Positions 44,064 to 55,954 are shown, counted from the stretch's first letter. The stretch: DNA of 64,000 bases from Leptodontidium sp. MPI-SDFR-AT-0119 (GCA_020726505.1 JAHLEZ010000020.1:496001-560000); one strand, 5' to 3'. Notes: a model not told the origin generated them from the sequence alone. Numbers and translations: made by a program.

Positions 44064-44626
44064 CTTACTTGTACCAATACCAGGTAGTTTAGTACGGAGA
44101 TTATGGGAAGTAGAGAGCTATTTTTATCTCTGCTGGACAATGAAGGTTGGTGGCATTCCTGGGTCCGTGTGAGAGGGCGGTGTGGTTCTGTGACCATCGT
44201 TCAAAACAAAGAAAGCTAAGCGAGGTGGTAAGGTGACGACCTAGTGTGGAGATCAAATTCAAGCGAGGTGGTGATGGTAACCCCCCAAAAAACCTCACTG
44301 TCTAGACTTGGCCTCTATAGTTAGTTACAGCGACAGAATGTGTTCAGGGTTTTCTACGGTGGCGCGACCCGTCCGCGGGGAAGGGCATGTCTTGTCGTGC
44401 GCGGAACCTTCCCGAACGCTTGGTACAGTCCATGAAATATCTGCCGTCACAGAGCCTCAAACAATTGTTCACCGTTCAAAAGACGTAAGTTATATACTTT
44501 CATTATTCCAGAGCGTATAAACATTGAAAGGTGAAATAATAAGAAATCAAAGCACTGATATGCACAAATCGTTCCAACCCTCCCATTCCCCACACAACAT
44601 CCCACAGCCTCAGCCAAAGCCCTCAG
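44064..44626. other. Intergenic; repeated AAGCGAGGTGGT motif
   Basis: No gene. AAGCGAGGTGGT occurs at 44218 and 44261 and, reversed, at 4370 and 5770. Confidence 0.5.
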
Positions 44627-45535
44627 CTAAGCATAACCGTTCATAGCTTCCGTCGATCCCACGCCCTTGAAATCGCATTCGAAATCCTCAGATGCGGCAA
44701 TAGCCACTTCGAGATGGGACATATTCACCTGGCATCCGTCTTGGATCGCTAGAGCTTGAGCCGTTGACACTAGGTTTTTGATCTGAAACGATACCGTTAA
44801 TTGATTTGCTCCTCGAAGTCGTGAAGGAGGTACCTACCTCGCGACCATTGCGCCCCTTTCGTGCCCAGTCATCGAAGTCGTCCGGGCTGTAAATTGCTGC
44901 TCCCTGAGGCGTGGTTACCGTGCCCAGAAAATATCGCCAGACATTGCTCCGCTGCTCGAGGTTCAACTTGTCATACTTCAGTTTGAAGTGGATCCGACTA
45001 GCGATTGCATCATCAATCTGCTCTACCCGGTTAGTGGTGAGGAACATCATTCCTTGATAGTATTCCAGGGTTCGCAGGAACACGCAGACGAGAGCATTTC
45101 GATGGATATCGTGAGATGAGCGCTGTTCGAGAAGTACATCCGCCTCATCCAGGAGGAGGACCGCCTTCCATCGAGAAGCGCGTTTGAAGATACGAGGCAG
45201 ACACTTTTCGACGCTCTCTGCTGTTGTACCGAGCTCACCAGCAGAGACTGGCATGAGTGGCCTTCGAAGATGTTCGGCAATCAACTCAGCCGTCAAGGTC
45301 TTCCCCACACCAGGTGGTCCACTTATATACCGTGTTAGCAGAATCACGGTATTAACGCGGACTAGATACCAACTGCAATAGAACACTAAATCCTTGCCCC
45401 TTTCCTGCTACGACATCGTCAAAGGAATGAGGCATGGCCCGCTTGATGTGGGCTTCGGAAAGAGCTTGCACGGCCTTCTTCTTCCTCGGGGGAATGTGAA
45501 GGTCGTCCAGCGGCGCCTGTTTCCAGTCAATCTCT
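44627..45535 (-). CDS. AAA+ ATPase, 5'-truncated
   Basis: Minus-strand exons from about 45535-45374, 45321-44838 and 44782-44627 join in phase across 52- and 55-nt introns. The start of the readable part is DKEIDWKQAPLDDLHIPP, then SFDDVVAGKGQGFSVLLHGP into Walker A GPPGVGKT. Walker B is LLLDEADVLLEQR, sensor 1 is FLTTNRVEQID, and the end is NGREIKNLVSTAQALA with a short tail to TAG. This is the C-terminal ATPase half of the large fungal AAA proteins that normally carry a roughly 400-residue N-terminal region. Upstream of about 45535 the minus frame loses similarity because the DNA becomes an MFS gene read from the other strand. The gene therefore lacks its N-terminus and promoter and is probably non-functional. 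Confidence 0.8.
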
Positions 45536-46257
45536 TTGTCGGCCGGGCTGTTGCCGGCATCGGTGCCTCGGGTTTGTTGAACGGAGGGCTGACTATCATT
45601 CGTGCTTCTGTGCCAATGGAAAAGACCGCAAGTGAGTCTTACTCACCCATTTTGTTTTGCTGCTGATGAAACATCTCGAAAGCCTATCTCGGCGCTCTGA
45701 TTAGCAGTAAGTTGAACGAAACCTCGCTGGATTCGTGCTTGGGATACTGATTTCCTGTCAGCGGCCCAGCTGGGAATTCTTCTTGGGCCTCTCATCGGAG
45801 GGTCTCTCACAGAATATGTTTCGTGGAGATGGTGTATGTTCTCCTCTCCCTTCTCGATGTCTATCACCCTTCAAAACATATTCTTACCAGACTATACAAA
45901 GGCTTCTACATCAATCTCCCCGTCGGTGCTCTAGTTATTCTATCCCTCTGTTTCATCAACATTCCCGACCGCCGTCCTCCCAGCGAGATCAAAACCGGCC
46001 TCCAAGCGATCGTAACCTCCTTCGACCTCCCCGGCTTCGCAATTTTCGCCGGCACAGCCATCATGCTCCTCTTCGCCGTCGAATGGGGGGTTAGTCGGTA
46101 CCCTTGGAAGAGCGCGGTGGTCATCGGATTATTCTGTGCCTCAGCAGCAACACTCGTCCTATTTCTATTCTGGGAACATAGAAAGGGTGAAGCTGCTTTA
46201 CTGCCGTTATCCATTATCAGGCAAAGGATTGTGTGGACGAGTTGCTTACAGAGGAAG
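45535..46257 (+). pseudogene. MFS transporter fragment (DHA2/TRI12-like)
   Basis: Exons about 45535-45631, 45683-45706, 45762-45833 and 45902-46257 join in phase. They read VGRAVAGIGASGLLNGGL, TYLGALIS, AAQLGILLGPLIGGSLTEYV, SWRWCFYINLPVGALVILSL, a second half with FDLPGFAIFAGTAIMLLFAV, and LLPLSIIRQRIVWTSCL. The LGPLIGG and WRWCFYINLP motifs are typical of 14-TM drug/H+ antiporters. The N-terminal helices are missing: the left end abuts the AAA gene. The C-terminal helices are missing too: the frame leaves the family at about 46247, just before an AATCAATC-type element tail. A 24-nt exon is present. Confidence 0.8.
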
Positions 46258-46263
46258 GGTGGT

Positions 46264-46285
46264 TGTAGATGCATTTGATGATTGA
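46264..46285 (-). repeat. AATAAATCAATCAATC tail, copy 3 (reverse)
   Basis: GATTGATTGATTTATTCACA is the complement of the tails at 22119 and 23272 and sits exactly where the MFS frame breaks off. It suggests insertion of a non-LTR or SINE element into the transporter gene. Confidence 0.6.
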
Positions 46286-46734
46286 TTGATTTATTCACAG
46301 ATTTTGTACCTTCTACCTCCACATGAATATCAGAGTCGCAACAGCGAGAGTCATAGAAAACCCAAGTCCTAGCGCTTAGCAGCATGCCGAATTGATATAG
46401 TCAAATGCCTAGGCTAATACCGCCGGAGGACGCTAAAGCCTTAATGCTGGTAGCGTCTAATCTGGACGGGAAAGAATCGTATTGGAATTGGTTAGGTAAA
46501 GCATATGACGTCGAAATATATGGGTGGATTCGCTTTGAGGAAGTGAGGACGGATTTCAGCGCACAGGTAGTGGTCAATGGAAGGTGTGCAAAACATATAC
46601 TGTATATTAGGCTGCTATCCACAAAGCACATTACACTCAAAACTCGTCGGTTCCTTCTCTTCCCCTTGCTCCCTATCAGGTTAGTTGAAGTTGTTACGTG
46701 CTATCCTCTTCGTCGATACTGACCTCTATAGGGT
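46286..46734. other. Unassigned 105-codon frame
   Basis: A plus frame at 46405-46722 reads ALMLVASNLDGKESYWNWLG and KAYDVEIYGWIRFEEVRTDF. It looks coding but I do not recognise it. It may be transposon-derived, as it precedes the transposase tail. Confidence 0.35.
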
Positions 46735-46993
46735 GATGAACTAGCGACCTCGGCAGAAAAGCGTGCTACGAAAGACGCTGTCAAAAGCAAGGGAAAACGT
46801 GGTCGGAAGCGTGAGAATATAGAGCCGGAGCCGGAAGTGGAAGTGGTGAGTAGTACGAAGAAGTGGAAAATAGCAAGGGCAGTCGTGTCCGCAGGCGTAG
46901 AAGTACTGCGGTAGAGGCAGGAGAGCCTGAAGCAGAGCCAGTGCCACAACTGGAGCCCGCGCCTTGGAGGGCACCAGTGGCGCGGATGTACTG
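46735..46993 (+). pseudogene. Pogo/Tc1-mariner-like transposase C-terminal relic
   Basis: The frame begins SAEKRATKDAVKSKGKRGRK and runs into an acidic EPEPEVEVV stretch. After a frameshift near 46860 it ends PAPWRAPVARMY and a stop at 46993. A basic KGKRGRKR patch, Glu/Pro repeats and a PWRAPVARM terminus are familiar from the tails of fungal pogo-type DDE transposases. The DDE core is not present upstream, so only the last part of a copy survives. Confidence 0.6.
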
Positions 46994-47017
46994 ATTGAAT
47001 GGTATTTCATTTGTGCT

Positions 47018-47200
47018 ATCACCTAATGTAATGATCTCGCGAACGAGTAAATTAGACAGTATATCTCGTCTGGGTAATTCACGCCCCCAAGCTTCTTTGT
47101 TCCTACCGTAATACCATTCTGTTCTGGACTTGGACTCTGCAGGTTCGATTCTTTATCTTCTTATTCGTTCCGCTCTCTACTCTCGCCACATCGTGTAACG
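47018..47200. repeat. Dispersed repeat shared with 3459-3605
   Basis: Lies directly downstream of the pogo-like relic and probably includes its 3' end. See the copy at 3459. From 47205 to 47650 the only feature is the upstream region of the HET gene, duplicated at 31128. Confidence 0.65.
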
Positions 47201-47650
47201 ATCCTCGGCTAGAAGGGACTGACCCCGCACCCCCGCAAAGCTTTGGTAATTTCACCGATTTCGCCGTAGTTTTGCCGCAGCTTACTTAATAAATATCAGC
47301 CTAAGACCTAAGGCTAGAAATTGTCAATGGATGGATGATCGACGGGATTGCTGGGTCCAGATTTCTTATTCTAGCGTTCGAATCCCAGATTTCTTTAGCT
47401 TCCCTCTCAGCAACAAGAATAACTTACGTTATTGTCAATCGAGATTGACTTCGCCGGTGAGCCTGAGTGACTGGGCCGGTCTTGCGCGCTTCCAGTGTTG
47501 TATGATGATGCTATTGCCGCGAGGCTGCCGCCCAGCTGAGTGCCAGCCTCAACCCGACATGATGTCTTCACCCTTCGTACCTATGCCAAATCGACGGCTC
47601 AACTGCTACCGTGAACCCTGCCTCCCGCGATCCTCGAATATAATCGAACA

Positions 47651-50600
47651 ATGCGTCTGCTACAGTACAACAACGATGGCGATCTTAGCCTGACCGAGTT
47701 CGATGAGAGCGATTCACCTGAATATGCTATACTTTCGCACACATGGGAACAGGATAATAGCAAGGAAGTTACATATGCGGAGGTGATAAGCGGGACTGGC
47801 CATGACAAGGAGGGTTTCAAGAAGATTAAGTTCTGTGGAGAACAGGCTAGACAAGATAGTCTGTCATACTTTTGGGTTGATACCTGCTGCATCAACAAGC
47901 AAAACAAGGCCGAACTCAGGCACTCTATCAATTCCATGTTCCGTTGGTATCGCAATGCAAGTCGATGTTATGTCTATTTATCGGATGTTTCAACAAGGAA
48001 GCGAAAAGCAAGCGATTTGTTGTCAGAGCATACTTGGGAATTGAGCTTTCGGGACAGCAGATGGTTCACTCGAGGCTGGACACTCCAAGAGCTTCTTGCC
48101 CCAGCTTCGGTAGAGTTTTTTTCCTTCGAAGGCAAGCGACTTGGTGATAAGAGCTCTCTCCAGACGCAAATCTGCAAAGCAACAAACATTTCCCCCTCTG
48201 CGCTCCAAGCAAAATCGTTATCTCAGTTTCACATCGATGAGCGAATGCAGTGGATTGAACATCGAGAAACGGGTAAAGAGGAGGACAAAGCGTACTCATT
48301 GCTGGGCATCTTCGGTGTCTCTATGGTCCCCGCCTATGGTGAAGGAGTCGCGAAAGCATTCGATCGGCTGTGGAATAGATTTCGCGAAATACAGAAATGT
48401 ATGCAAGACTTACGGCCCACCGATCCCCGTCTAGATAAGCAACGTATTGAGGCCACCAAAGGAGGCTTACTACAGGAGGCATACCGATGGGTGATAGAAA
48501 CCTCCGACTTTCAACAGTGGTGTACCAATCAACACCATCGGTTACTGTGGATCAAGGGCGACCCTGGGAAGGGCAAGACAATGTTGCTTTGCGGTATTGC
48601 CGATGAACTACAGAATTCGTTGGCCAAGTCTGCACTTCTGTCGTACTTCTTTTGCCAGGCCACAGATTCCCGGATCAACCGTGCCACAGCTGTGCTACGA
48701 GGTCTGATTTATCTACTAGTCGACCAGCAGCCATCTCTCGTCTCGCATGTGCAAGCGAGTTACGATGAAGCTGGCAAGGCGCTCTTTGAAGATGCGAATG
48801 CCTGGGTTGCTTTGGCCAAGGTTTTCTCTAGCATTCTACACGATCCGAATCTGGTTGCGACTTATTTGATTGTCGATGCGCTCGATGAATGCGTAGTCGA
48901 CCTGCCAAATTTATTATGTTTTATCACGCAGACTTCGTCCGTGTCCACTCGTGTCAAATGGGTAGTCTCTAGCCGCAACTGGCCAGAAATTGAGAAGAGG
49001 CTCGACACCGCAATGCAGAAGCAAAGGCTATGTCTCGAGCTGAATGCAGATTCCGTCTCCACTGCCGTTGTGACTTTCATTCAAACTAAAGTTCACGATC
49101 TAAGAGAGAAGAACAAATATACGAGCGAGACACGAGATGTTATCCAGCAACATCTTTCGCTGAACGCACATGGCACTTTTCTCTGGGTGGCGTTAGTCTG
49201 CCAGGAGCTGTCGAATCTTTCAGGGTGGAAAGCCATCCAGAAGTTGAAAGCCCTTGCCGCCTGGACTCGATGCACTCTACCAACGGATGCTGGATCAAAT
49301 CAAGGCGTCAGAGGATTCTGAGCTGTGTATGAATATTCTGGCTGTCGTATCGACTGTGTATCGGCCCATCACAATTGACGAGCTAGTGACTTTGGTGAAG
49401 ATGCCCAATGGAGTTGATGGCGAATATGAAGCTCTAGCAGAGATCATAGGTTACTGCAGATCTTTTCTCGCAATCCGAGAGCGCACGATTTTTTTCGTAC
49501 ACCAGTCAGCAAATGACTTTTTGATTGGAAAGGCACCTCAAGAACCACTTCTCCTCAGAGCACAAGACGTGCATAACACTATCTTCTCTCGATCACTACA
49601 AGTCATGTCTATAACACTACGGCGTGATATCTATAACCTAAGGGCTCCCGGGATCTCTATCGACCAAGTAGAACCGCCTGATCCTAATCCTCTCGCCGCC
49701 ATAAGGTACTCTTGTCTTTACTGGGTCGATCATTTACTCGGAAGTCGAATTACAAAAGATTCAGTCAAGGACCTTAAGGCCAGTAGCTCGGTCTACAAAT
49801 TCCTCCACCAGTACTTTTTGTATTGGCTCGAGGCGCTGAGCCTGTTGAAAAGCGTGTCAGAAGGCGTAGTTATGATTCGGAAGCTCGAGAATCTTCAGGT
49901 ACGTCTTTTGTGTAGTCTCATCGTTTTCGGATTATCCTAATATGAACAAGTTTGATAGAAATCCTGATCTACGTGCGTTTATACATGATGCGAGGCGATT
50001 CATCGTATCCAATCGATCAATTATTGAACAGGCGCCTCTTCAAGCATATTGTTCGGCTCTTGTCTTTGCCCCAGAGAAAAGCATTGTTCGAGAAATGTTC
50101 GAGAAATATATTCCGTCTTGGATCCAGAGGAAGCCTAGAGTAGAAGCACATTGGAATGCGATGCTTCAAACGCTCGAGGGCCATTCTGACTCGGTCGCGT
50201 CCGTGGCCTTCTCGCCTGACGGCAAGCAGGTCGTGTCGGGATCTAACGACCACACGGTGCGGCTCTGGGACGCTGCAACAGGTGCCTTGCAGCAGACGCT
50301 CCAGGGCCATTCTAACTGGGTCACGTCCGTGGCCTTCTGCCCCGACGGCAAGCAGGTCGTGTCGGGATCTGACGACAAGACGGTGCGGCTCTGGGACGCT
50401 GCAACAGGTGCCTTGCAGCAGACGCTCGGGGGCCATTTTAGCTGGGTCACGTCTGTGGCCTTCGCCCCTGACGGCAAGCAGGTCGTGTCGGGATCTAACG
50501 ACAACACGGTGCGGCTCTGGGACGCTAAGACAGGTGCCTTGCAGCAGACGCTCAAGGGCCATTCTGGATCGGTCACGTCTGTAGCCTTCGCCCCTGACGG

Positions 50601-51165
50601 CAAGCAGGTCGTGTCGGGATCTAATGACAACACGGTGCGGCTCTGGGACGCTGCAACAGGTGCCTTGCAGCAGACGCTCAAGGGCCATTTTAGCTGGGTC
50701 ACGTCTGTAGCCTTCGCCCCTGACGGCAAGCAGGTCGTGTCGGGGTCTAACGACAACACGGTGCAGCTCTGGGACGCTGCAACAGGTGCGTTGCAGCAGA
50801 CGCTCAAGGGCCATTTTAACTGGGTCACGTCTGTAGCCTTCTCCCCTGACGGCAAGCAGGTCGTGTCGGGATCTAACGACAACACGGTGCGGCTCTGGGA
50901 CGCTGAGACAGGTGCCTTGCAGCAGACGCTCAAGGGCCATTCTGGATCGGTCAGGTCCGTGGCTTTCGCCCCCGACGGCAAACACATTCCAACCTTATAC
51001 GTATCTGGTGAATGGCTAGTAGAAGGTACTGCTAGGTATCTCTGGCTACCTACTAATTATCGGCCTACTTGTGCAGCTGTATGGGGCAGGAGTGTGGTTT
51101 TAGGGCATTCATCAGGGAGATTATCATTTCTTCAGATTCAACAAGGGCTACACCTGTTAATATGA
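47651..51165 (+). CDS. HET-NACHT-WD40 NLR-like protein, one frameshift
   Basis: The start is ATG 47651. A HET domain fills about residues 1-240 (EYAILSHTWEQ, YFWVDTCCINKQ, SRWFTRGWTLQELLAP, EEDKAYSLLGIFGVSMVPAY). NACHT follows with P-loop GDPGKGKT at about residue 303 and the Walker B-like LIVDALDEC near 406. The frame stops at 49321, but the homologous continuation (PPGLDALYQRMLDQIK) is in the next frame from 49254, so one base is lost or gained near 49250. A 52-nt intron (49899-49950) joins to the C-terminal part. Six complete 42-residue WD units plus a partial seventh are followed by a short WLPTNYRP..VLGHSSGRL end. Known relatives (HET-E, HNWD family) drive vegetative incompatibility cell death. 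Whether this copy works depends on the frameshift being real. Confidence 0.85.
50173..50985 (+). repeat. WD40-coding tandem array, 126-bp units
   Basis: Units start at 50173, 50299, 50425, 50551, 50677, 50803 and 50929 (the last is partial). Each encodes GHxxxVxSVAFxPDGKQVVS, GSNDNTVRLWDAATGALQQT with few changes. Differences cluster at the residues after GH, at the NDN/DDK turn and before TGALQQT, the variable surface positions of WD propellers. Confidence 0.95.
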
Positions 51166-51533
51166 AAAGTGGGATGGTACTTGTCAATAGACAACATATA
51201 AAGCTCTTCATATAATATTTCTTTTTTCTTTTACCTCTATTGCATAAGGGTCTTAGGGGATCTCAAGACTTTATAGCAATTTGATAATTATTAGTTGCTT
51301 CTAGAATCTTGTAGAACGAGCTGACGTAGTTATGTAAGCTGGCTTTCCTACTTCACTGGTGCTTCGAAAATTACGAGGAGTGATACAGAGACGGCCCCCC
51401 CCCCCCTGGTTTTCCGGCAGAAAAACCTTGGAAATATATGTACTTACACATCTCATTTATATGGTAAAGACAACTGAAACTGATGAATAAGTACAAGCGT
51501 AAATAATTATATACTGATGTCAAAAAATCAAAT
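51166..51533. other. 3' flank, C-run, no gene
   Basis: AT-rich sequence with a run of C near 51394-51407. It may contain the terminal region of the MULE element that follows, but I could not find its inverted partner. Confidence 0.4.
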
Positions 51534-52566
51534 TTAATACTGAGTGCCCGGAATTACTTGAAGATCCTCCCCTCCATCTTGAGACCACGGCAATGTATGG
51601 ATCAGTTCCCTAGGCTGGTTTTCGCCCTGAAAATGAGGTATTCCACCTGTCCTAGGCATTGCTGTTGTCCTCTCAAAAGTAAAAGGACAATTACTCCTAT
51701 TATGCCATGTATGCCAACAACTTACACACCTCTTCCTGTCATGGTTATGTGGAGTACAGGATGAGCAATGGGCTAATCTAACCCGCGTATTATCGCGTGG
51801 AAAACGCTCAAATTGGCTGAGAATTCGCCCTGATTCTGCAAGAACCTGCCGGTTATGTTGCCGACTTAAAGTCCGTTGCTCTGCCTTGATATTGGGTCGA
51901 GAATTGGTAAGGGGGGAAGCTCGTAGGCGTAGCCTGGCGCCGGTCGGATTAAATGCCAATGAGGATGGAAATCAAAGGGAGTAATAGCTATAATATAAAT
52001 CAGTAAAATGCTAAGAAAATATGCAGGAGAGCTCTTGCCTTGATTATTAGCTTCACGCTCTTGAATAGTATGCCAACATGGCATTCCCATCGAGCGACTC
52101 CAACTACTCGTACAGCTTGGAGGACTGCGTTCGCCTTGATACTTTTGGAAAAGCTCGTGTTGTTTCCGTAATTGGTGCAAGCCGAAGTGTGTAACTTTAC
52201 CAATCACTTGATAGTAAAATCGGCGTGAAAGGCTTGTTGGAGTAACTTGCCCTTGCTGGTGTTTCTTCGCCATAATCTCATTCAATTGAGAGTCGATTGC
52301 GAGTCGAATTGACTGCCATACACGCGTGAGGTCCTTCGTAGGTGCTGCAATCCAATTCTTCAATATATGGTGAGCTACTTCTAATCGAGACGTTGAACCA
52401 AGGCCACCATTGAAGTATTGATCAATCCAAGCTCGAACGAAGTATTGAGAGTAAGGATTTAACCATTGACCGATGACGTACACAACAGCTTCTCTCTCTA
52501 GATTATTAGTTGCCATAGCCTGAAGCTTTGCTGGAGACGCGTTCGCAGATTCGACAGACCAAAGCT

Positions 52567-55500
52567 CAGCGCTTCAGATTTCCCCTCCTTTCCTTTCCTC
52601 TACCCTTGGAGTGGAAAGGAAAGTCTAAATCTCTGGAAAGGAAGGGGATAGGAAAGTTATAGATTATCAAGGATAGGAGAGGATAGGAAAGTTGATTTCA
52701 AAGGCTAGGAAGAGGAAGGATAGCCAAGACTGCTAAGTCATAATAATAAAAAATCGCCCGCATTCACACTAACACAAATGTTTAGCCCCAAATAGGCAAT
52801 TTTGATGCTATTCACAAAACTCTTACAGCGGTAACCAATCAGAGCCCTTGGATCAGAGTGAACAATGTTCACCCTGATGTCACCTGCTAGCCTGCTTTCA
52901 GGACCGATTTAGAGGCTTGTTTCAAACCAGTCAAATTACCTCTGGAGTTATCCAAGGATCCTGTTCTTGCCAAAGCACCTGCCCACCCTTTCTTCTCTTA
53001 TTGTCACTTATCAACCAAGCTCTCAAACACTGCGTAGCCTCAATAATATCAATCTTGAGGCCCTGTCTTTGGCTAGTAAGAAGAAGCTTGGTCTGGGAGA
53101 AGACCCTCTCACATTCCGCTGACATGGCCGGTATTGAGCACATATCCAGTCCCATTCGGGCAAGCCTGTACGTAGAGCTCTTTGATAGCTTTGAAAGCCA
53201 GAATTGAGCTAGAGTAGTACCCTCATCAAGCTTGAATGGCCCATCTTCAATCCATTGAGCTAGCTCATCACGTGGGCGCTGGGCGAAGGATTGTGTCATA
53301 TCGGAGGCTCTCTGGACTCGATTAGGCTCCCTTTCTCTTCTTTGTGGAACTAAAGAAAGCTCTCCATGGTCCAATGGGAGGTATTTGTACTCATCCCAGA
53401 GTGAATCCAAAGACTTCTTAGCGTTAGGGATCCAAGATCGTGGCCTGTGGGCATCTCGGTGGTTGGCGACATCTTTCCAAGTCTCAGTAAAGTAGTACCA
53501 TCCGCTTTGTGGTTGAGTAACGACAGATGCGTACACTGCTGGAGTCTCATTGACAATATTAAAGTACTCGTCTAGCTTAGTCCAAGCGTTAATAACGCAG
53601 GATTTCAGCTCATTGACGTGAGCAGAGGCAAGATTGGGATTGGCGGCCCGTTGAGTAAAGTCATCCCTCACTTCTCTCATGTGACCAAGTAAGTCGTTCA
53701 AGACAACCATATAATCAGAGAGAACGCCCCGATCGGAGGCTTGTCTTTTGCCAGCACCTTGAGAATGGATCGTACAGTCCACGAATGGCTGTAAGATTAC
53801 CATGGTCTCCTTGAGAGTGTCCCAGTCGTCAGGTGTTAAGGTGTCATGTGACAAGAGCTGCTCTTTCTCTTCATCATTTGCAGGAGCCCTTTGTAGGTTG
53901 CCGTGAGTAGCCGTCCTATTCTCATCACAAAACTCCGTAATCCGTGGCCGTAGCTTGAGAGCTCTCTCTATCATAGCATAAAGGGAGTTCCATCTAGTTG
54001 CATTATCTGTAACTAGCTGAAGGTCGTTATAGGCTGAGTCCTCGGTATCCACAAATGGGCGTATCTTCTTGAATCTCTCACGCCGTTGCGGGGTGCGGCA
54101 GATAAAAGTAACAACGTTATGGAGCTTGCCAATAGGCCCTCTCTTCCTCCAAAGCTGTAGCTCCTTGACTAGCTCAGACCGTTCCCTCCATTGGTTAGCA
54201 TCTCTCTCAAAAGCGTCAAATTCGGTACCGTAAAAGAAGGCCTTCGCGGATAAATTGATCACATGCCCTAGGCACCGGAGCCTCCTAGCCTTTCTCTTGG
54301 CTGTTGTCATATTCGGGAAGAAATGGGAGAGAATTTGGTCGATGGCAACGTCGTTATTGCTTGCGTTATCCGTGACAAAGTAGCCAACGCGTTCCTGTAG
54401 GCCGTATTCCTTGATAACCTCAATAAGAACCTCTGCTTGGTTCTCACCGGTATGGGCGCCATGGAGTTGGCGCATAGCAATAAGTGTCTGTAAGTAGTGA
54501 ATTAGCGATGTGCTACACATATCCAGATTTCTCCGCAATGTAATAACTTTTTTATTTGAAAAGCATTGGTCAATTGAAAACATAGCGGAATGTGTGATCC
54601 ATTGCGGGGAAAGTGCTTACCGACTGGCATCTACCATATGGATCAATATAATGGGCAACGATTCCTAGGATGGCTAGATGGTTGGGAGAAGTCCATAAAT
54701 CGAAGGAAAAGTGTACCATCCCCTTCGTACGATGTAGCTCTTCGATTAGATCTTGTTTCCGCGCCTTGTACGCGTCTAGAACCCATCCCCTTATGGTATC
54801 GCCGGCCTTCGGGATGAGGGTCTCAATAGCCGGGTATAAGACCTTCAAGAACTCGACAAAGAGCGTGTTGACAACGAAGGCAAACGGTAGTTGGCAGATA
54901 ACAAGGAACGTGATCAAAGCAGTCCTGAAAGGATCTGAGACAACTCGATGGGTAAGACTCGTAAATTTCTCTACCGTACGCAGTGTAGACTCAGTTGAGG
55001 GCGTAGTGCTACTAGCGGCGGCTTGCTTCTTTGTATGATAGTCCATCGAGTTTAAGGGTGTCCTTCTCCCCTGTTGAGTAATACTGTGAACCCTCTGCAG
55101 ATGGCCCTCCTTATTCTTGGCGTTGGCAGTCTTCGATTGGACCTCATTGCAATGTACGCACTTCCAGTAAAGCCTATTGCGAAGGCATTGGCCATTGGAG
55201 TCTCGCCCTATAAGGTAAAAAAGTTAGCAAAATCAAAAGGTTTATAATAATGGCAATGCACCTTGAGTAACCCGAATCAACTCAATTCCTTGATCCCCCC
55301 AGTACCAGGCCTTCTTCTTGCTAGATTTAGTATCCAGTCCATCTACTTTAACGTAGTCTATCCCCTTGATTTTTATCCGTAAAGCAGAGGGTAGTCCATG
55401 GAACATAGCCATATATGCTGCATCGTCAGCAAGTCGAGTAAACGCTTCCAAAGCTGGGATTTCGCCAGAGCCTTGAAAAGTCGGGGTTTGGCCGGTAAGA

Positions 55501-55954
55501 TCTGAGAGAACACTCTTATTACTATCGGGGATTTCAATTGGACCTTGGGAAGCCATAGCAAGCCAAAAAGCTTTGAAAATAATTTATTTCGAATAAAAAT
55601 GGCAGTGTTATAAGTGATGCCAGTCACACCAAAGGGACCACCAAAGGTAGGAAAAAGGTAATGCTCGCAGCAGTTACGTAGTATGTGGATCCTTTAATTT
55701 TAAGTACTCGTTTCCGGGAATTCACTAGCCGTGGCGACCCAACCGGCACCAAATCTAGGACCCACAACACTATAAAATCATACCTTAAAATAGCCTTCCT
55801 TTCCTTTCCTATCCTGCTTCTGGGATAGGATAGGAAGATCCGGGAGCTTGGAAAGGAAAGGGATAGGAAAGCCGAGATTAATCATGGATAGGAGTGGATA
55901 GGAGCGAGGAAGGATAGGAGGGGCACGGAAGAGGAGGGGAAATCTGAAGCGCTG
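52567..55954 (-). mobile_element. Intact hAT transposon (3388 bp) with 8-bp TSD
   Basis: Ends are inverted repeats starting CAGCGCTTCAGATTTCCCCT (about 23 bp, near perfect), flanked by the 8-bp duplication CCAAAGCT at 52559-52566 and 55955-55962. Both subterminal regions have many GGATAGGA/GGAAAGGA motifs (TCCTTTCC on the left), plausible transposase sites. It contains one intact transposase gene and interrupts a MULE transposase frame. Confidence 0.95.
52931..55556 (-). CDS. hAT transposase, intact, three exons
   Basis: Minus-strand exons 55556-55262, 55207-54621 and 54487-52931 join in phase across introns of 54 and 133 nt and give 812 residues without a stop. A BED-type zinc finger lies at residues 113-139 (W-K-C-V-H-C..H-x4-H; C115, C118, H134, H139) for DNA binding. 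The RNase H-like catalytic region has HFSFDLWTS with the first Asp, GYFVTDNASNND with the second, and a helical insertion. The C-terminal hAT dimerisation motif is YRLARMGLDMCSIPAMSAEC followed by ERVFSQTKLLLTSQR. Introns were set by GTAAGC/TTACAG and GTGCAT/TTATAG, which restore DPYGRCQS-TLIAMRQLHGAH. All core motifs look intact, so the element may be active. Confidence 0.9.

Noticed and set aside
50173..50985. CRISPR-like array
   Set aside because: The regularly spaced repeats encode WD40 units; the genome is eukaryotic.
50017..50987. Long minus-strand ORFs of 322 and 273 codons
   Set aside because: Antisense shadows of the WD40 repeat array; repeated units keep all frames open.
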